The notes under the pieces were generated by a model. The model was not told where the DNA came from. It made no database searches and saw only the letters and a list, made by a program, of their open reading frames with translations. A DNA stretch of 64,000 nt from Thecaphora thlaspeos. Taxonomy: Eukaryota; Basidiomycota; Ustilaginomycetes; Urocystidales; Glomosporiaceae. The stretch is taken from the NCBI GenBank assembly GCA_900291925.1, contig UWYS01000001.1, forward strand, positions 1,612,001 to 1,676,000, written 5' to 3'. Numbering within the stretch: the stretch's first letter is position 1; every line of letters starts with the position of its first letter. Positions 45,368 to 57,599 of this stretch are shown piece after piece. Position numbers and translations under genes: made by a program.

Positions 45368-46702
45368 TCAGAGCTTCGAGGCGGCGGTTCGGACGACCTT
45401 GGCCTTGATGAGGCCGCTGAGAGCCAGGCGAGGCGAACCCAGAGAGGGGCAGGAGGGAGAGGACGCGGAAGGAAAGGGGGAGTAAAGTCGAGGCGTCAGC
45501 ATACTGCTCGACCGGGGACTGACGACCGTCGGGCCACAAGGCCATCGTCTCGACTGCGGCTGGCTAGGAGATCTCGCGATGCTCACCTCGGATGCTGCGA
45601 AGGCAGGAAGACCTCGGCGTCCTTCTCGCTGAGGTTGCTAAGGCCCTTGAAGCCGAGATCGATCGGAATGTAGTGCTTGTTGGGCAGCGCGTAGGCGACG
45701 TCCTGTATCGCCGAGTTGGCCGAATCGTTGAGGATCGCTTCCGACATCCGGTACATGGTGGCCTGGACGCTGGCCGAGCTGTCGAGCGCAAAGGCACGCA
45801 GAGTGTGTGCCTTGACCGATGCCGCCAGGTCGCAGAACGCCGGGAGCTCCGACTTGGCAGAGAGGAGGGCGGGAAGGGGCTTGTTGACCAGTCCGATCGA
45901 GTCTGGTCGTCGGCGCAGGTGCGAAGAGTTGGGCAGATGTGCAGTCGAGGCGGCGATGGGGACAGACGAGGAAGTGCGGAAACGGGAGAACGAGGAGAGA
46001 GGGAGAGCAACACGTCAGCCGCAGCCCTAGAGCAAAGCCTTCGTCCTCCGGGTATCCTTTCGAACCGCGCCGCTACTCACAGGACACTTCGACCTCGGTA
46101 CTGAAGATGCGGTCATTGACCTCCTTGAGCGTGGTGAACTGATCGCGGTGGAAGCCGTAGAAGGCGCTCCCGCTGCTCTTGAGGACGAGCAGGCCCTTAA
46201 GCCCGCCGGTGAGCTGGGTCAGCCGGATCTCGCCGCCGACGCGCTTGGCCTCGGCGCGAACAGTGCGCTTCTCGTCTCCGTCGCGGACGAAGCTGTGCTT
46301 GTGGGCACTGCTGTCCTTTGCATCGAGCACGATCCGGGTCCACTTGTGCTGAATCAGGTCTACCTCGACGCCGTCGATGTGGCTGTAGGTGGAGAGGAAG
46401 TGGTTCGTGACCTGAAGGGCGTACCGCTCCGGGCAGAGGACGTCGTCGGCCGGAAGCGCCTTGGCGAGGTAGTTGAGCGTGTTCTTGACCGTGTCGGTCG
46501 CAACGACGGGCGAGTTGTCGGCCTCGGTGTAGGAGGGCGTCAGCGATGAGCCCGAGAGCAGGCAGCGAGCCGTGTACTCAACGATGCGGTGGGACGAGGC
46601 GTCGTTGGCGTCGCGGACGACGCGAAGGATGCGGACGAGATCCTTGCCGTACGAAGCCTCGGCCAGGCGGACGCTGGACGAAGAGGCAGTCTTGCTCGAC
46701 AT
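45368..46702 (-). CDS. Urate oxidase (uricase), peroxisomal
   Basis: Three exons: 46702..46081, 45902..45587 and 45416..45368 (328 aa). The enzyme oxidises urate to 5-hydroxyisourate in purine breakdown, without a cofactor. The N-terminal T-fold motif YGKDLVRILRVVRD, the active-site region ATDTVKNTLNYLAK, DLIQHKWTRI, GLKGLLVLKSSGSAFYGF and the second repeat SASVQATMYRM are all visible. The protein ends in Ser-Lys-Leu, a canonical type 1 peroxisome signal, on a final exon of 17 codons. The join between exons 1 and 2 places Tyr where many uricases have Trp; a neighbouring acceptor could be used instead, so the start of exon 2 is the least certain point. Confidence 0.93.
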
Positions 46703-48110
46703 GGCGAGGTGTGAGCTAGAGCGAAGGGGAAAGGAAGAGGGTAACACAGATGAAGCGGGCGTCGATGCGGTTCCGACGACGAGGGAAAGAAGGGTTGGCG
46801 GTGGGATTGCGTCGAGGCAGAGAGTTGAGCGGAGAGGAGAAGTGCGGGCGGTGGTGGTGGTAACAGCGGCGGCTGGTTGCAATGGAAAGGACGGGGAAGA
46901 GCGGGGAAAAGGAAGCTGAATTGCTCTGACTTTTTGACCGAGAAGGTTTGCGCGGCCAGAGTGTAGGAGTAGGGGAGGAGCAGGCCGAGGAGGAGGAGGA
47001 CGTGGTGGTAACGGCCGAAGACGGAGGAGGCGGCCAGCTTGGCTTGAAACCCTGTTTCTCTGTCTGTGTGTCCGCGGGATGGGAGCAAGGCAGGGTGAAC
47101 AGGGCCCCTGGAGATGGCCGAGGCCGCGCTTTTTGGTCCGTCTGTCTCGGACTTGGCCGAAGTCGCAGGCTGAGATGAAAACCCTGCGCACTACCGCCTA
47201 CCGCACGCCTTGTGGGTAGCCGATCGGGCGAGCAGCGCCCCGCCTCCCCTCCCTCTCCCGCCCGGTTCTATGCACTTGGAAGGCCAGGCTCATCCGCCTC
47301 GAAGGCCGGTGGTCGGGTCGCCTGCCGTCGTAAGGGTCGCTCGTCACGGCGGAGAGGAGACACAAGGGCGGCGGGCGACCTCACACCTCTGACGGGCTGG
47401 GCCGCCGGTCTCATCGACCGCAAGGGCCCCGTCGGCTCACATCCCGTCCGCCCAGCTCTGTGAGTAGAGTGCCGCGGTTCGGAAACTCGTCCGTCCGGCG
47501 GTGCCCAAGTAACACGGGTCCTAGAAGCTTCCGACGCGAGCAAACAGGACAGGCAGTCGAGGCGGACAGTCGTAGACCTTCACGGCAGCGCAATCTTGGG
47601 ACATATAGAATGACTGATGGATGCACAGCCCGTACAGGAGCGGGCTGGGTAGAAAGAGGATATACAGGTGGGGTCGATGTGGACCGGGAAAGACAGCGAC
47701 AGCAACACAGGGAGCGGACGGGTGTTGTAGCGATGGAGCAGGTACTTAGTTGAGATGAGTGGAAGAGGTCAAACGTAACAAAGGTGCGGAAAGGTGAGAA
47801 CACGGAAAGACGAACGTTTGGAGTGCCAAGGCCAGATGCCCGACGAGGTAAACAACCCTCGGACGAGCCTCCGAGGCGCCGGGATGCTATGGGTTCGTTT
47901 GGTCGTGCGTGCGCACACGTGTGTGAGTGTGGTGTGCCCGTGTAGAATCGCGGCAGGAGAGCCGGAGGCACACAAAAGTACGCGCGTGCAGTGCGAGCGA
48001 GATAGGGGGCAAGCGAATGCCGGACGAGGAATTATGCGTTGTTCGAGGGACAGGCCGGAGGCAATGCGACGGGTTGACCACGCAGACAGCCGCCGCCTGA
48101 TAGCCCGCAT
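46703..48110. other. Intergenic, urate oxidase promoter and RSP5 3' flank
   Basis: 1.4 kb. Open frames in it have no motifs. No repeat or RNA gene seen. Confidence 0.5.
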
Positions 48111-50726
48111 CTACTCGTTGCCGAAGCCCATGCCCTCCTCAATGGCGAGCGCGAGCTTGCTCTCGAGCGTCTCGAATGAAGGGTAGGGCGGCAAGTCGAT
48201 GCGGTTGAAGCATGTGTGCGACTTGGGCAGCTGGTTGACCTCGCCCGACTTTTCGATCGTGAAGCGGCGCGGGCCGTCAGATCCCTGGAGGTCCTTGAAG
48301 CCGTTGACCGGGATCCGCGACGTGCCCGTGGCGAACTGGAGCAGGCGCGACTTGCGCTCGGCCGGCCACGCCTTGACGCACTGCCAGAACCACTGGACCA
48401 CCTGGTCTTGTTCGGTGAAGCCGCGGTAGTCGGTGAAGCGCTTCCAGTCGTCGACGTCGATCTCCGACATGCCGCCGATGAGCAGCTCGAGCTCGCGCTC
48501 GTCGAACACGTTGATCAGGTCTTGCGGGATGAGCTCGGTGAAGCCGCTGATAAAGGCCTTGAACTGCTCCTCCACCCGGCGGCTGATGCGCCACTCAGTC
48601 ATCAGCTCGACGTACTCCTTCTTGTTCTCATTGGTCACCTCGATCTCCTCGCCGCCCGGCTTCAGCTCAACGGTGACCATCTCGCCAAACTTGTCCTCGA
48701 TCGCAGTGAACGTCTCCTCGACGACGCCCTCGATGCTGTTGTCGAGCATCCACTGGAGCGAGCGGTGGTAGTCGGCGTCGACGCTCTCGAGGTCGTTCAG
48801 CATGATCTTCTTCTTAAGAATCATCTTGTAGAACGAGACGATAAAGTAGGCGTCGAGGAAGCGGCGGTGGAAGATAGCAAGCCCCAGGACGCGGCCAATG
48901 AATTTGAAGTAGTTGAGGTGCTCCGGGTTGATGCCCGAGTGCGGGTTGATCTGGAGCGTGTAGTTGTCGTGCGCGCTGTACTCGAAGAGGCAGTAGAACG
49001 GGTTGAACATCTCGTGGGAGAGGAGGAAGAAGAACTCGCGCGAGAGACCGCCGTAGTCGAGGCCGTCCTCGCCGTCGAACTTGATCATCAGGCGCTTCTT
49101 GAGGTCGTTGGGCTGCTGGCGCATGATCTCGGCGTATGAGTCCTCAAAGATGTGGGTGCGGCGCACCTTGATGTGGCACTGGCCGGGGATAGGGCGGAGC
49201 GCCGGCTGGCTACGGAAGTAGATGAGCTTCCGGCGGAAGTCGCGCTTGTACTGCGGGACGTTCTGGTCCAGGCTGCTCGGCAGGCGCGGGTCGTCCCAGG
49301 TCGTCGTCTTTGTGTTGTGGTCGACAAAGTAGACGCGCGCCGTTGATGTCAGGCGCATTTCCCAGCCGCTCGGCAGCGGGCCCAGCTGGGCGACGCTCTG
49401 AGGCTGGACGGTAAGATTGTTGCCATTGGGGCCCATGATGCGGAGGATCTGCTGTCGGCGCGGATCGACCCAGGTCGTGGTGCGCGTGTTGTGGTCGACA
49501 AAGTAGGCCCGCCCCTCGGGCGTATTGCGCTGCTCCCAGCCGGCCGGCAGCGGACCGCTCCCGGCCGTGGTGCTGCTGCTCATCGCGGGAAGGGCGGCGC
49601 TGCTCGAGGCGGCCGTCCCGCCGGGCGTTGAGATTCCGGAGCCGGCAGCGCCGCCGGTGGACGAGCCGGAGCGTGAGGCGTCATTGTCCGTGACGCCGAG
49701 GAAGTCGTCTGCGAGGGCGCGGTTGCTGTGGCGCTGTCGGTCGGCGGCAGCGCTGTTGGCATGGGCCGCCACGTTGGCGTTGGTGTTGGTCGAGGGCCGG
49801 GTCCACGTGGTGGAGCGGGTGTTGTGGTCGACGTAGTAGGTCCGGCCGAGGTGGTCAGTGCGTCTCTCCCAGCCCGCCGGGAGTGGTCCGTACTCGTCCG
49901 AGCGCGAATCGGCCGCGCCCGATCGAGGCGTCGGCTGTGCGGCCGGGCTGGCTGCGGTTGCGCCTGCGCCCGCCGCCGGTCCCGTCCCCGAGGGGGTGCG
50001 CGAGGCAGACTGAGACGACGCGGCGGCGCTAGAGGTTGGGCCAGCCGCGTAGCCGGCGCTGGAAGTCTCAAAGGTCGACGTGAGTCGGCTGCCAGCATCG
50101 CCGTCGGTCGGTCGAGCGGCGGCAGAGGACGAGGAGGCGGCGGTTGCGGCAGCGGAGGGGGCGCCGCTTCCCGAGGTCGAGGGTCGCGTCTCGATCTTTG
50201 AGCCTGAAGGGTTGCTGCTGGCGGCGAGCGATGTCGACGATGTGTTGGCCTTTGCAGCGGCGAGGAGGCCGTTCGAAGGGCCTGCGCTCGAGTTGTTGTT
50301 GATGGGCGTCGAGACGTTGGTATTGAGGTCGATGATGAGCTTGCCGTGCACGACAAGGTTGTCGTTGGACTTCTTGAGCTCCTTATTGAGCAGCTTCTTA
50401 CCGCCGAGCTCGAGGTCAAGGACGTCGGCAACGCGGATGTTGATGACGCCCAGGAAGCCCTGATCGCGCTTCTTGAACTTCTTCTGGTCAAAAATCTGTA
50501 CAGCGACGACGGACGAGTCGGTGACGGTGATATCGAAGCTGTCGTTCCAGTAGGGGTTCAGCGTCTTTTTGATCACCGAGGTGGTGTGGGTCTGCTCGCC
50601 ATCGACGGTGACGATGGCAAAGGGGTCGGGGAGACGGAAGACATCGCGCTTAGCCAGGCCGTCGGCCGCCACCACGGTGATGCGGACGATGCGAGAGAGG
50701 CCGCCGGGGTTACGCGAGTTGACCAT
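48111..50726 (-). CDS. RSP5: HECT-type E3 ubiquitin ligase, Rsp5/NEDD4/Pub1 family
   Basis: Single-exon 871 aa frame from the ATG at 50726. Domains in order: C2 membrane-binding domain (about residues 10-135, with [15 protein letters not shown] and DGEQTHTTS); a long Ser/Ala/Gly/Pro linker; WW1 (279-311, [10 protein letters not shown]), WW2 (391-423, [10 protein letters not shown]) and WW3 (449-481, [10 protein letters not shown]); and the HECT domain (about 525-871) with the thioester Cys839 in [19 protein letters not shown] domains bind PPxY adaptors, and the ligase drives endocytosis and sorting of plasma-membrane transporters. All key residues are present and the length fits the family. 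A 307-codon open frame on the opposite strand (48216-49139) is a shadow of this gene. Confidence 0.97.
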   Translation of the reverse strand: MVNSRNPGGLSRIVRITVVAADGLAKRDVFRLPDPFAIVTVDGEQTHTTSVIKKTLNPYWNDSFDITVTDSSVVAVQIFDQKKFKKRDQGFLGVINIRVADVLDLELGGKKLLNKELKKSNDNLVVHGKLIIDLNTNVSTPINNNSSAGPSNGLLAAAKANTSSTSLAASSNPSGSKIETRPSTSGSGAPSAAATAASSSSAAARPTDGDAGSRLTSTFETSSAGYAAGPTSSAAASSQSASRTPSGTGPAAGAGATAASPAAQPTPRSGAADSRSDEYGPLPAGWERRTDHLGRTYYVDHNTRSTTWTRPSTNTNANVAAHANSAAADRQRHSNRALADDFLGVTDNDASRSGSSTGGAAGSGISTPGGTAASSSAALPAMSSSTTAGSGPLPAGWEQRNTPEGRAYFVDHNTRTTTWVDPRRQQILRIMGPNGNNLTVQPQSVAQLGPLPSGWEMRLTSTARVYFVDHNTKTTTWDDPRLPSSLDQNVPQYKRDFRRKLIYFRSQPALRPIPGQCHIKVRRTHIFEDSYAEIMRQQPNDLKKRLMIKFDGEDGLDYGGLSREFFFLLSHEMFNPFYCLFEYSAHDNYTLQINPHSGINPEHLNYFKFIGRVLGLAIFHRRFLDAYFIVSFYKMILKKKIMLNDLESVDADYHRSLQWMLDNSIEGVVEETFTAIEDKFGEMVTVELKPGGEEIEVTNENKKEYVELMTEWRISRRVEEQFKAFISGFTELIPQDLINVFDERELELLIGGMSEIDVDDWKRFTDYRGFTEQDQVVQWFWQCVKAWPAERKSRLLQFATGTSRIPVNGFKDLQGSDGPRRFTIEKSGEVNQLPKSHTCFNRIDLPPYPSFETLESKLALAIEEGMGFGNE

Positions 50727-52716
50727 GACTAGGGCGATGGTGATGGCGGTGTGACGATTGCCTAGCGCGGAGGCGATGAGAGTAGAGTGAGATCGGTGGA
50801 TAGATCAGCACAAGTGGCGCGGGATGGTGCAGAGCGCCGGTGATGGTGGTGGTGGTGAAGGTGGTGGCGGAGACGGTGTTCAGGTGGTGGTGGTGGTGGT
50901 GCTGGTGCTGGCGACAATGTCGTTCGAGCGACGGACGGCAGGCTTGGTCTGGTCTGAGCGGAGGCTACGCAGGCAGATCTCGAGTCGTGTGCAAGCCACA
51001 AAGGTCGGCGCCTCTCTCCTGACTCAAGCAGCTGACCCGCTACAATTGGGATCCGGCTGAACCGAGATCGGAAGGGGCGGCGGCGGCGCCTAGGGCTTGG
51101 CGGCGGAAGAAGTGCGCCACGAAGGAGTGGAGAGATTTCTCAAAGGGGAGATGGAGAGCCAGGGCTAGGGCGAGGGAGAGGAGCGCAAGGGTGGTTGGAG
51201 ATGGCAAGTGCCCGAGCGGAGGTGTGCGGTGCGAAAGGGCAAATGAAGTGGTGCGATGGCGATGGCCAGAGAGGTGGTGATGATGGTGGCGATGGCCGTG
51301 GCGGGCGTGGTAAGGCGGTTGGCGCGCTGGGGCTGGGCAGGCGGCCCGGCGCTTGTCTCTGGCGGCCCCTGCCGCGGGAGGGCCGCGCGCCCTTGGCCCC
51401 TCGAAAATCCGTGGGCGGCCAAGCAGGCAGGCGGCCAAGCGGGCAGGCAAGGCAAGGCAGGCACGATTTTCGAGTCGGGCCCACCTGCCGCCTGTTGAAA
51501 TCCTGCTACGCAAAAGTGACCCGGATCGACAGTTAGTAGCTAGGTTTGATATTTCCAACACTTCCCCTCAAATCTAGCTCTCTTACTGGAGCAATCTCTG
51601 TGTGTGCGTGTCTGCATGCGTGTCTGCCCTGCTGCCTATCGTGGCGTCTTCGGGCTCTCTGGAGGGGCAAGATTGGATTCGAACGTGCACTCGGATTGGC
51701 GCGTTGCAGGGGCCATTTCGTCGGCTCTCAACTGCAATTTTGGGCTCATAACCTATTACTTTGTGCGCTTGCGAGGGGTCGGACTGCGTCGAGCAGACGT
51801 CGATTTGCGAGAGGAGTGGAATGGGATTGTTACGTAGCATGAACGAGGCGTCAGGAAGAAGCCTTTATATACATGCAGAATCGGTTTGGGGACGAAGAAA
51901 AGGTGAAAAGTTTTGTGCAAAGTTCTAGGGGACAATTCGAGCTGCGTAGGGGTTCGAGACACGATTTGAGGGACTGTCTTAAGTGCGTCGGGCTGTGTCG
52001 GTCGTCGGTCCATATTCCAACACCGCTGCCGTTGCATCATCGATGAGTCGAGAATTCAAGCCGCAAGATTTCCGCCAGCCGTCGCCTCCGAAATCGCCCC
52101 CTTTCCCCCGCAAGAGGCGAGGGAAGCTGGCCACAGGGACGCAAGTCGGGCCGGGCCCGGCCAGCGAACCTCGACGTCGTCGTTCGGTCGGAGCTGGCCT
52201 GAACGCCTGCTTCCCTTTCTCTATGGATCGGCCACTTCCTGTGTGCCGTTGGCAGGGCCCGCACGCCCTTCCGTGCTGCCTTGCTGACTCACCGTAACGC
52301 ATCCCGCAAGCAAAGTAACCTTCCAAGTCGCCATCCGTCCGGTGGGCCGTCCGTCCGCTGGCCGTCCGTCGACGCGATTCCGTCCTCGCGCGCACGCTCT
52401 AGCGTCTTGCTCCCACCCTCGACGGCCAGCGAGACGGATGGCGATACCTGCAGAGCTCATCGCAAGCCTTTACACACACGCACATGCAGACACACACTCA
52501 CACGCAGCACCACACTGGCGGATTGAGCTACCGGGAGATGGGAGACAGAGACGGATCAAAGACTTCAAAACATCTTCATACAAAAGAGTGTGTTGTAAAT
52601 GAACGAGCGAAGGGAAACGGCCGAAAGCGACGATTACACAAAGACACCGTCTACGGAGCAGCGACGAGAATCGGGATCACCCCTTGGTAGCACGCTGGCA
52701 AGCTGTGTCCTTGGGT
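50727..52716. other. Intergenic (2.0 kb), RSP5 promoter
   Basis: Holds (GGT/GGA)-rich tracts at 50840-50910 just upstream of RSP5 and repeated GGCAGGC-like units at 51424-51465. No gene recognised. Confidence 0.5.
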
Positions 52717-53016
52717 CTAGCGCATTCCAGCAAACGTCGTGCCGCCGCCAGTGCCACCGCCAATGCCGCTGTCGACGTTCCTGGGGTTAGGCTGGCCTCC
52801 GAAGTAGCCGCTACCACCGTTGGGGCTAGCAGCGCCGTATTCAGTGGAAGGCTGCCTAGAGCCCAACGAGCCGGGACCAGGGTAAGGGAAACCGGACAAA
52901 AGCCCGGTGTAGTGGCCCGTGGAGTATCGGGCATTGTTGAGCGCCTGTGCGAGCTTGACGTCTTGCAACTGTTCGTCTTGCTGTTCGTTCTTTGCCTTGA
53001 GGTCAGCCAAGGTCTT

Positions 53017-53963
53017 TCAGTACCTCCTGAGCTTCTTCCCCATTAAATCCTCGGTGAGGTCGTGGCCCACCATGAGGCCGAGGCCCACCAGGCCGTGGCC
53101 GATCTTGGTGGGCAAATCGGAGCCACGGCCACGAGGGTTCTGAAGGCTCTGAGGGTTCCGAGGTTCTTGCTCGCCGCCGTTCATCCCTTTGCCGTTGTGG
53201 TTCTTGTCAGTGGGATGCTCGCGGAAAGTGCCACTTTCATGCTGAAGCTGGTGGGCAGAGGTGACCTTGCCATTGTGGTCGAGTTCAGCAGGCAGCTCGG
53301 GGGAAGAGGCGCTGTCATGATGCTGCTGGTGGCCAGAGCCGGTCTCGCCGGTATGTATCGGGTGTCCGCGAACCGTTCCACCCTGTCCGATGTGGTGATC
53401 ATCAAGATTGCTGACCGTCTGGTGGCGGAGTGCGGGGTTAACCCAAGACTCGCCCAGTTCGGCGTCCTCTTTGACTTTCTTGGTGGGGTAGAAGACTATT
53501 GTACCCCTTGAGTTAGAGCTAATGTAGTCGGGGGCGTTGTACATCTTGACACCCTGTCTGGCACCATGGGACCCCATCTTGCTTTCGGTCGAGGCAGGTT
53601 CTGAACAGGGTAGACGAAGTGGGCGTTCAGAGATGGGCCCCGGATATCGACAAGCCATAGGGAAACATTGGGCACCGGCACGAGGCCAGGAGAGGGTGGT
53701 CGTCTCTGGTACTCATCTGTCTTCTTTGCAGTCGCTAACTCATCGAGGGTGCCCTCGATCCTGTGGACGATCGTCTTGACGGACTGCTGAGTCTCAGTAA
53801 TTACCTCACCCGGGCCTCGCCTTTGAAGGTCTCGAAGCTCGTCGGTGGATCTCTTGAGTTGTTGGGGGCGGATCTTCGAGGCAAATCCGTGGACCGAGAT
53901 CGGCGCCGCCGCTACGACTTCAAGGGCGGAAGTAACGAACCAGAAGAGGAAGGTTGTTTTCAT
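53017..53963 (-). CDS. Predicted secreted protein, unknown function
   Basis: The ATG at 53963 opens a clear signal peptide (MKTTFLFWFVTSALEVVAAA, then P-I). The frame changes between about 53715 and 53570. A GT donor at 53712 with an AG acceptor at 53583-53582 restores frame, but other junctions are possible. The second part has KMYNAPDYISSNSRG and a His/Gly/Glu-rich stretch (HTGETGSGHQQHHD), and ends at TGA 53017. The same frame stays open for another 100 codons to 52717, and that part is coding-like (LADLKAKNEQQDEQLQDVK, then Gly-rich). The TGA may therefore be a premature stop, be spliced out (GTACTG lies just upstream), or be the real end. No domain recognised; a small secreted effector-like or wall protein is possible. 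Confidence 0.5.
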
Positions 53964-55169
53964 GGCGATGTCGCGGAGAGAAGCGGCTGATGGTGGGGTG
54001 AAGATGAGTGGATATCTCTTGTGGACACAAGAGCGTTAGAGGGGAAAGAGAGTGATGAGGCGGTGGGGGGAGGGGGATGGGGATCAAAGGAGAAATAGGC
54101 AAGTTGTCAGGCCTTGTATCCTCCTGCTCGAGCTTGTCCCTCCGTCGTGCCGACCAAACCTTTATCTCGACTGTTCTGAGGGTCTGCAACGTATCTTCGG
54201 CATCAGCCTAGAGCAACCCGTGTCCGAACAATTGGTTGTGATGAGAGGGTGATGAGGGAAAGTGGTGGGGGTTCTCCGCCGTGACATGCAGAAATTTCCC
54301 AGACCGTCCCTACGTGTCATCATCATGGCAAATGACAAGGTGGGCATCGAAATGACGACCGAGGAGAATAAAACTGCGGCGCTACGCTCAGGGGGAGAAA
54401 GTCTTCCTTTGCCGTTAGGCTCCATAGGGGCTCAAAAGGGCCAAGTACCGCAATTTTCCGGACAGGGCAACGCGGGGAAATGTTTGTAGCAAGACGTTGC
54501 CCAAATCAGGCTGCTCCAATGCGAGGTTGGCTTGACGAGGTAGAATATGCGAAGCAACCTGAGGCAGCTCGTTGCTGGCTTGGCGATGAAGCCGAGGACC
54601 TTGTTCCGATGTTAGGTCGCCGCCAGCGGGCCTCCTCGCCGAAGCGTGGTGGGAGCGTGAGGAAATGCCAAAGTGCGGACGGAAGGGTACGGTATGCGCT
54701 GTCCGGTTGTGTGGCTTCTCTCGTCTTCTACGCCATGCGCTCGCTCTATTCTGCTGCAGCTCTGCGCAGAGGCTCGTGGCGCTTGAATGTGGCGAAGTGG
54801 GTGTGCTTACCCGTGACGATGGTAGGCGGCTCGGCTGTGGGTGGCCCGCTGCACTGTCCACTCGGCCGGGTGAGGTCGGCCCAGCGGCGGGGCGGCTGAG
54901 GTTGGGAGGGCGCCGCGCTTTTTTTCCGCGCGCCGCCCGGCCTGCGCCTGCATCCTTCTCGACCTTCCACCTTCCACCTTCGACCCTCGCTCGACCTCGC
55001 CTGCTCTCGTCCATCGTTCGTCGTCCATCGCCCACCGTTCGCCCGCATCCGTCTCGCCCAGCTCACGCGCTCCACCAACAACACCGTTACAAACACAGCG
55101 CGACATCGCCAACCTGTCCGCTGGCCTCGCAACCCGGAACCCGCACCGCCTCCCTACAACCCTGCCACC
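53964..55169. other. Divergent intergenic region, secreted protein / MZM1-L31 fusion
   Basis: 1.2 kb between two divergent starts. A pyrimidine-rich leader (54950-55050) precedes the fusion gene. No other gene seen. Confidence 0.55.
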
Positions 55170-56282
55170 ATGTCTGTCTCGGCAACACAGCGATCCCGGG
55201 CACTCGCCCTCTACAAGCGCCTAGTCCGCACCTCGAAAAAGACGTTTGAAGGCGATGAGCGCGCAATTGCCGCCTTCGGCCAGGAGATCCGATCCAGGTA
55301 CCGACAGATGGCAAACGAGGCCGACCCGGCAAAGGTTGACGAGGCCCTCTCAATGGGCGACGAGGTCGTCAGTGTCCTGCGACGCAACGTCGTCCAGGGA
55401 AAGCTCAACGACGAGGCCAACGCTTGGAGTGAGTGATGCCGCACCATGGCCGCGTTCGGGAGATAGGGACGTCCCGGAATTCTGCAATCTGACTAAAGTG
55501 GACATGTCACTCCTGCTCATCCTTCTTCCGTGCGGCCCACTCACATAGAGCTGCGTATGACAAAGGACACCGAGCTCGGCACCAACGACAGCATCAAGAA
55601 GGCGCGCGAGCAGCAGATGGCCGACCTCAAGGCCGGCAAGGGCCCGTCAAGAAGGAGCTGTCGAGAGATGGCCGCCGAGATCAACTCGAACACAATCTTT
55701 GGCAGCGGCTCCTCGTCGTCCTCTTCATCCAGCGGCTCGGCGCGGCCCTTTTCCAGCGCGGCGCTCGGCAGGCGAGCCACCGGTGCCGCCGCCGCTGCCG
55801 GCAGCCCCATCCTCAGGGCGGCCTTCTCGACGACGTCGGCCGCCTTCTTGCGTGACCCGACGGCCGTCGCCGCCACGCCACTTCCACGACCGGCGCCCAA
55901 GTTCTCCTCGGTCACGATCCTGGCTGACGGATCGTCGATCGAGCTGCACACCACCTCGCCGCGCCGGCTGACTCGCCTGACGCGAGACCAGACCAACCAC
56001 CCGCTGTGGAACCCGGGCCAGGAGCGCAAGGTCGGCGGCGATGCGGGAGACGACAGCGGCAGGCTCTGCAGGTTCCGCAGGAGGTTCGGAGACAATGAGA
56101 CTGCTGCGCCGTCGTCGGGATCGATGCAGGGACGCAAGGGTGCCGCTGCCGCCGCCAACAAGAACGGCGACGTCTCGTTCGGCCAGGACGACCTCGACTG
56201 GATGAGCGTCGGCGGTCGAGAAGCACGCGCTGGTTCGGCCATGCAGGCAAAGAAGGCTGCCAAGGGCAAGGGCAAGAAGTGA
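55170..56282 (+). CDS. Fusion of LYR protein Mzm1 with mitochondrial ribosomal protein bL31m
   Basis: Exons 55170..55428 and 55549..56282 (330 aa), joined by GTGAGT...CACATAG in phase 1. Residues 1-118 are an LYR-family protein like Mzm1 (ALALYKRLVRTSKKTF, then KDTELGTNDSI), which in yeast chaperones the Rieske protein of complex III in the matrix. Residues 203-245 match bL31m (SVTILADGSSIELHTTSPRR, then TRDQTNHPLWNP), a mitoribosome large-subunit protein. Between them, 150-190 is Ala/Arg/Ser-rich (GRRATGAAAAAGSPILRAAF, then STTSAAF) and resembles a presequence with a cleavage site. A Lys/Gly tail follows. One continuous frame covers both halves with no stop. Either a true two-domain protein, or a precursor cut in two by the matrix peptidase. 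The fusion is read directly; the processing is inferred. Confidence 0.85.
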
Positions 56283-57148
56283 TCGCAACGATGGTCTGAG
56301 CCATCATGTCGGATCCTGTACCATTGCTGTCCTGCTCCCCCCCGCTCCGGCATGTCGTTACTAGAACCTTGACCATGCCAGCCTTTTGACCATCTGACCG
56401 TCTGTGTGCAAGGAGATGGCCGCAGCAGCAGCGCCCTCACGACCTCGACCATGATACGAGCAGCGCTGGTGGCAGAATTGCGTCACCTCTCTGTGCGGTC
56501 GCCCGGCTTACGCATCGTCGCGGTGGCATCTTCCAGGCTGACCGGGTGCTTAGCGTCTCCGGCGAGCACAAGCTGAGCCGCCGTCATCGCGTTGACCACG
56601 CTGAGCGGGTTTCCCTCTATCCATAGAATCTGAACCTTGAACGTGTGCGTTCGCGATTGAGAGAGAACGGAATCGAGCGAGGAGAAAAGAGAAGGGTCGA
56701 GAAGAAGTGCGCTGGGAAAAGGGACGAGGGTGTGTGAAGATGTGGCCGGGCCAGTCTGGTCATGTCGGTCTGCCAAGAAGTCTCTTCTCTAGCGTTTGGA
56801 CGTGTCCAGAGCGTCCAGAGTGGAAGGAGGGGACGGTCTCGCGCATCAGAACAGAGTCCTCAGGACCAGGATCGTCACTCTCGTCCCGCCGTTCTTGAGG
56901 GGAACCTTGGTCTCAAGGCGCATCTTCCCCAATACTCCATAATCGTACCTTACGATGCTTCAATAACCGCTTCGGCGACGAGGAACACAAAAGCACAGGC
57001 AAGAGAAAGAGTGTTGATCGCTCTACTGCTGTTGAATTCTGCATCGTTTCGGCGTGTACGCTTCCTAACGACCGGAGACCTACCGACCTGGTCATCTCTG
57101 TTGAACCAGGGGGGGGGGGGTTTCCAGTTCCCTTGCTCTGAACAAATC
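56283..57148. other. Convergent intergenic region with one small unassigned ORF
   Basis: Contains a minus-strand frame at 56776..56483 whose last third (GNPLSVVNAMTAAQLVLAG, then HPVSLEDA) looks coding-like, possibly the last exon of a small gene after an acceptor near 56637. I could not find a convincing first exon. A run of 10 G lies at 57111-57120. Confidence 0.3.
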
Positions 57149-57599
57149 TTACTCCTGTTCCGTCAATGCGGACGAAAGTCTCTCTCGGTTCTTGAGGATC
57201 TGCTCCTTCTTGCGTGCGATGAGCTCGAGCTGGCGTCCCTCGAGTCCGTGCAGGTAGTATCCTAGTCCTCCAAACGCCGTCATCAGCATCGCGTGACCTC
57301 CCAAGTCTGTACGTCACGCAGAGGTTCAAGATAGACAGGGTGAGATGATGTTAGTCAGAGCGTTCGCTATGGGTGATATCCGGGATCGAGAGCGGGGGAA
57401 GAGAGGGCCATTCCGTGTCCGTGCGATCTTGGCTTTGGCCTGGGATCGTCATGTCTCCTTCAGGATGGAGCAGGACAGCATGAAGAGGTTCGACCCCTCG
57501 AAACTCACTGTCAAAGATGTTCCTCTTTTGCAGCCCGAGCGCATAGCATCGGGTGAGGAAACCGAGTCCAGCGTATCCGAGAACGCTTCTGACGACCAT
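57149..57599 (-). CDS. Small complex I subunit-like membrane protein (NUXM type)
   Basis: Exons 57599..57509 and 57306..57149 (82 aa), joined in phase 1 at GTGAGT / TACAG. The N-terminus MVVRSVLGYAGLGFLTRCYA holds one hydrophobic helix, followed by the conserved ALGLQKRNIFD. A second hydrophobic stretch (MLMTAFGGLGYYLHG) and a charged Lys/Glu/Arg tail (RKKEQILKNRERL) follow. This pattern matches, from memory, the small fungal NADH dehydrogenase accessory subunit NUXM of the inner mitochondrial membrane. The family call is by overall pattern, not by a catalytic motif, so a different small mitochondrial membrane protein is possible. Convergent with the MZM1-L31 fusion gene. Confidence 0.65.

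Noticed and set aside
48216..49139. 307-codon open frame on the + strand
   Set aside because: It lies entirely antisense to the conserved HECT domain of RSP5 and has no motif of its own.
57111..57120. Run of ten G read as a possible G-quadruplex
   Set aside because: A single homopolymer run does not make a four-tract quadruplex, and its length may be a sequencing artefact.
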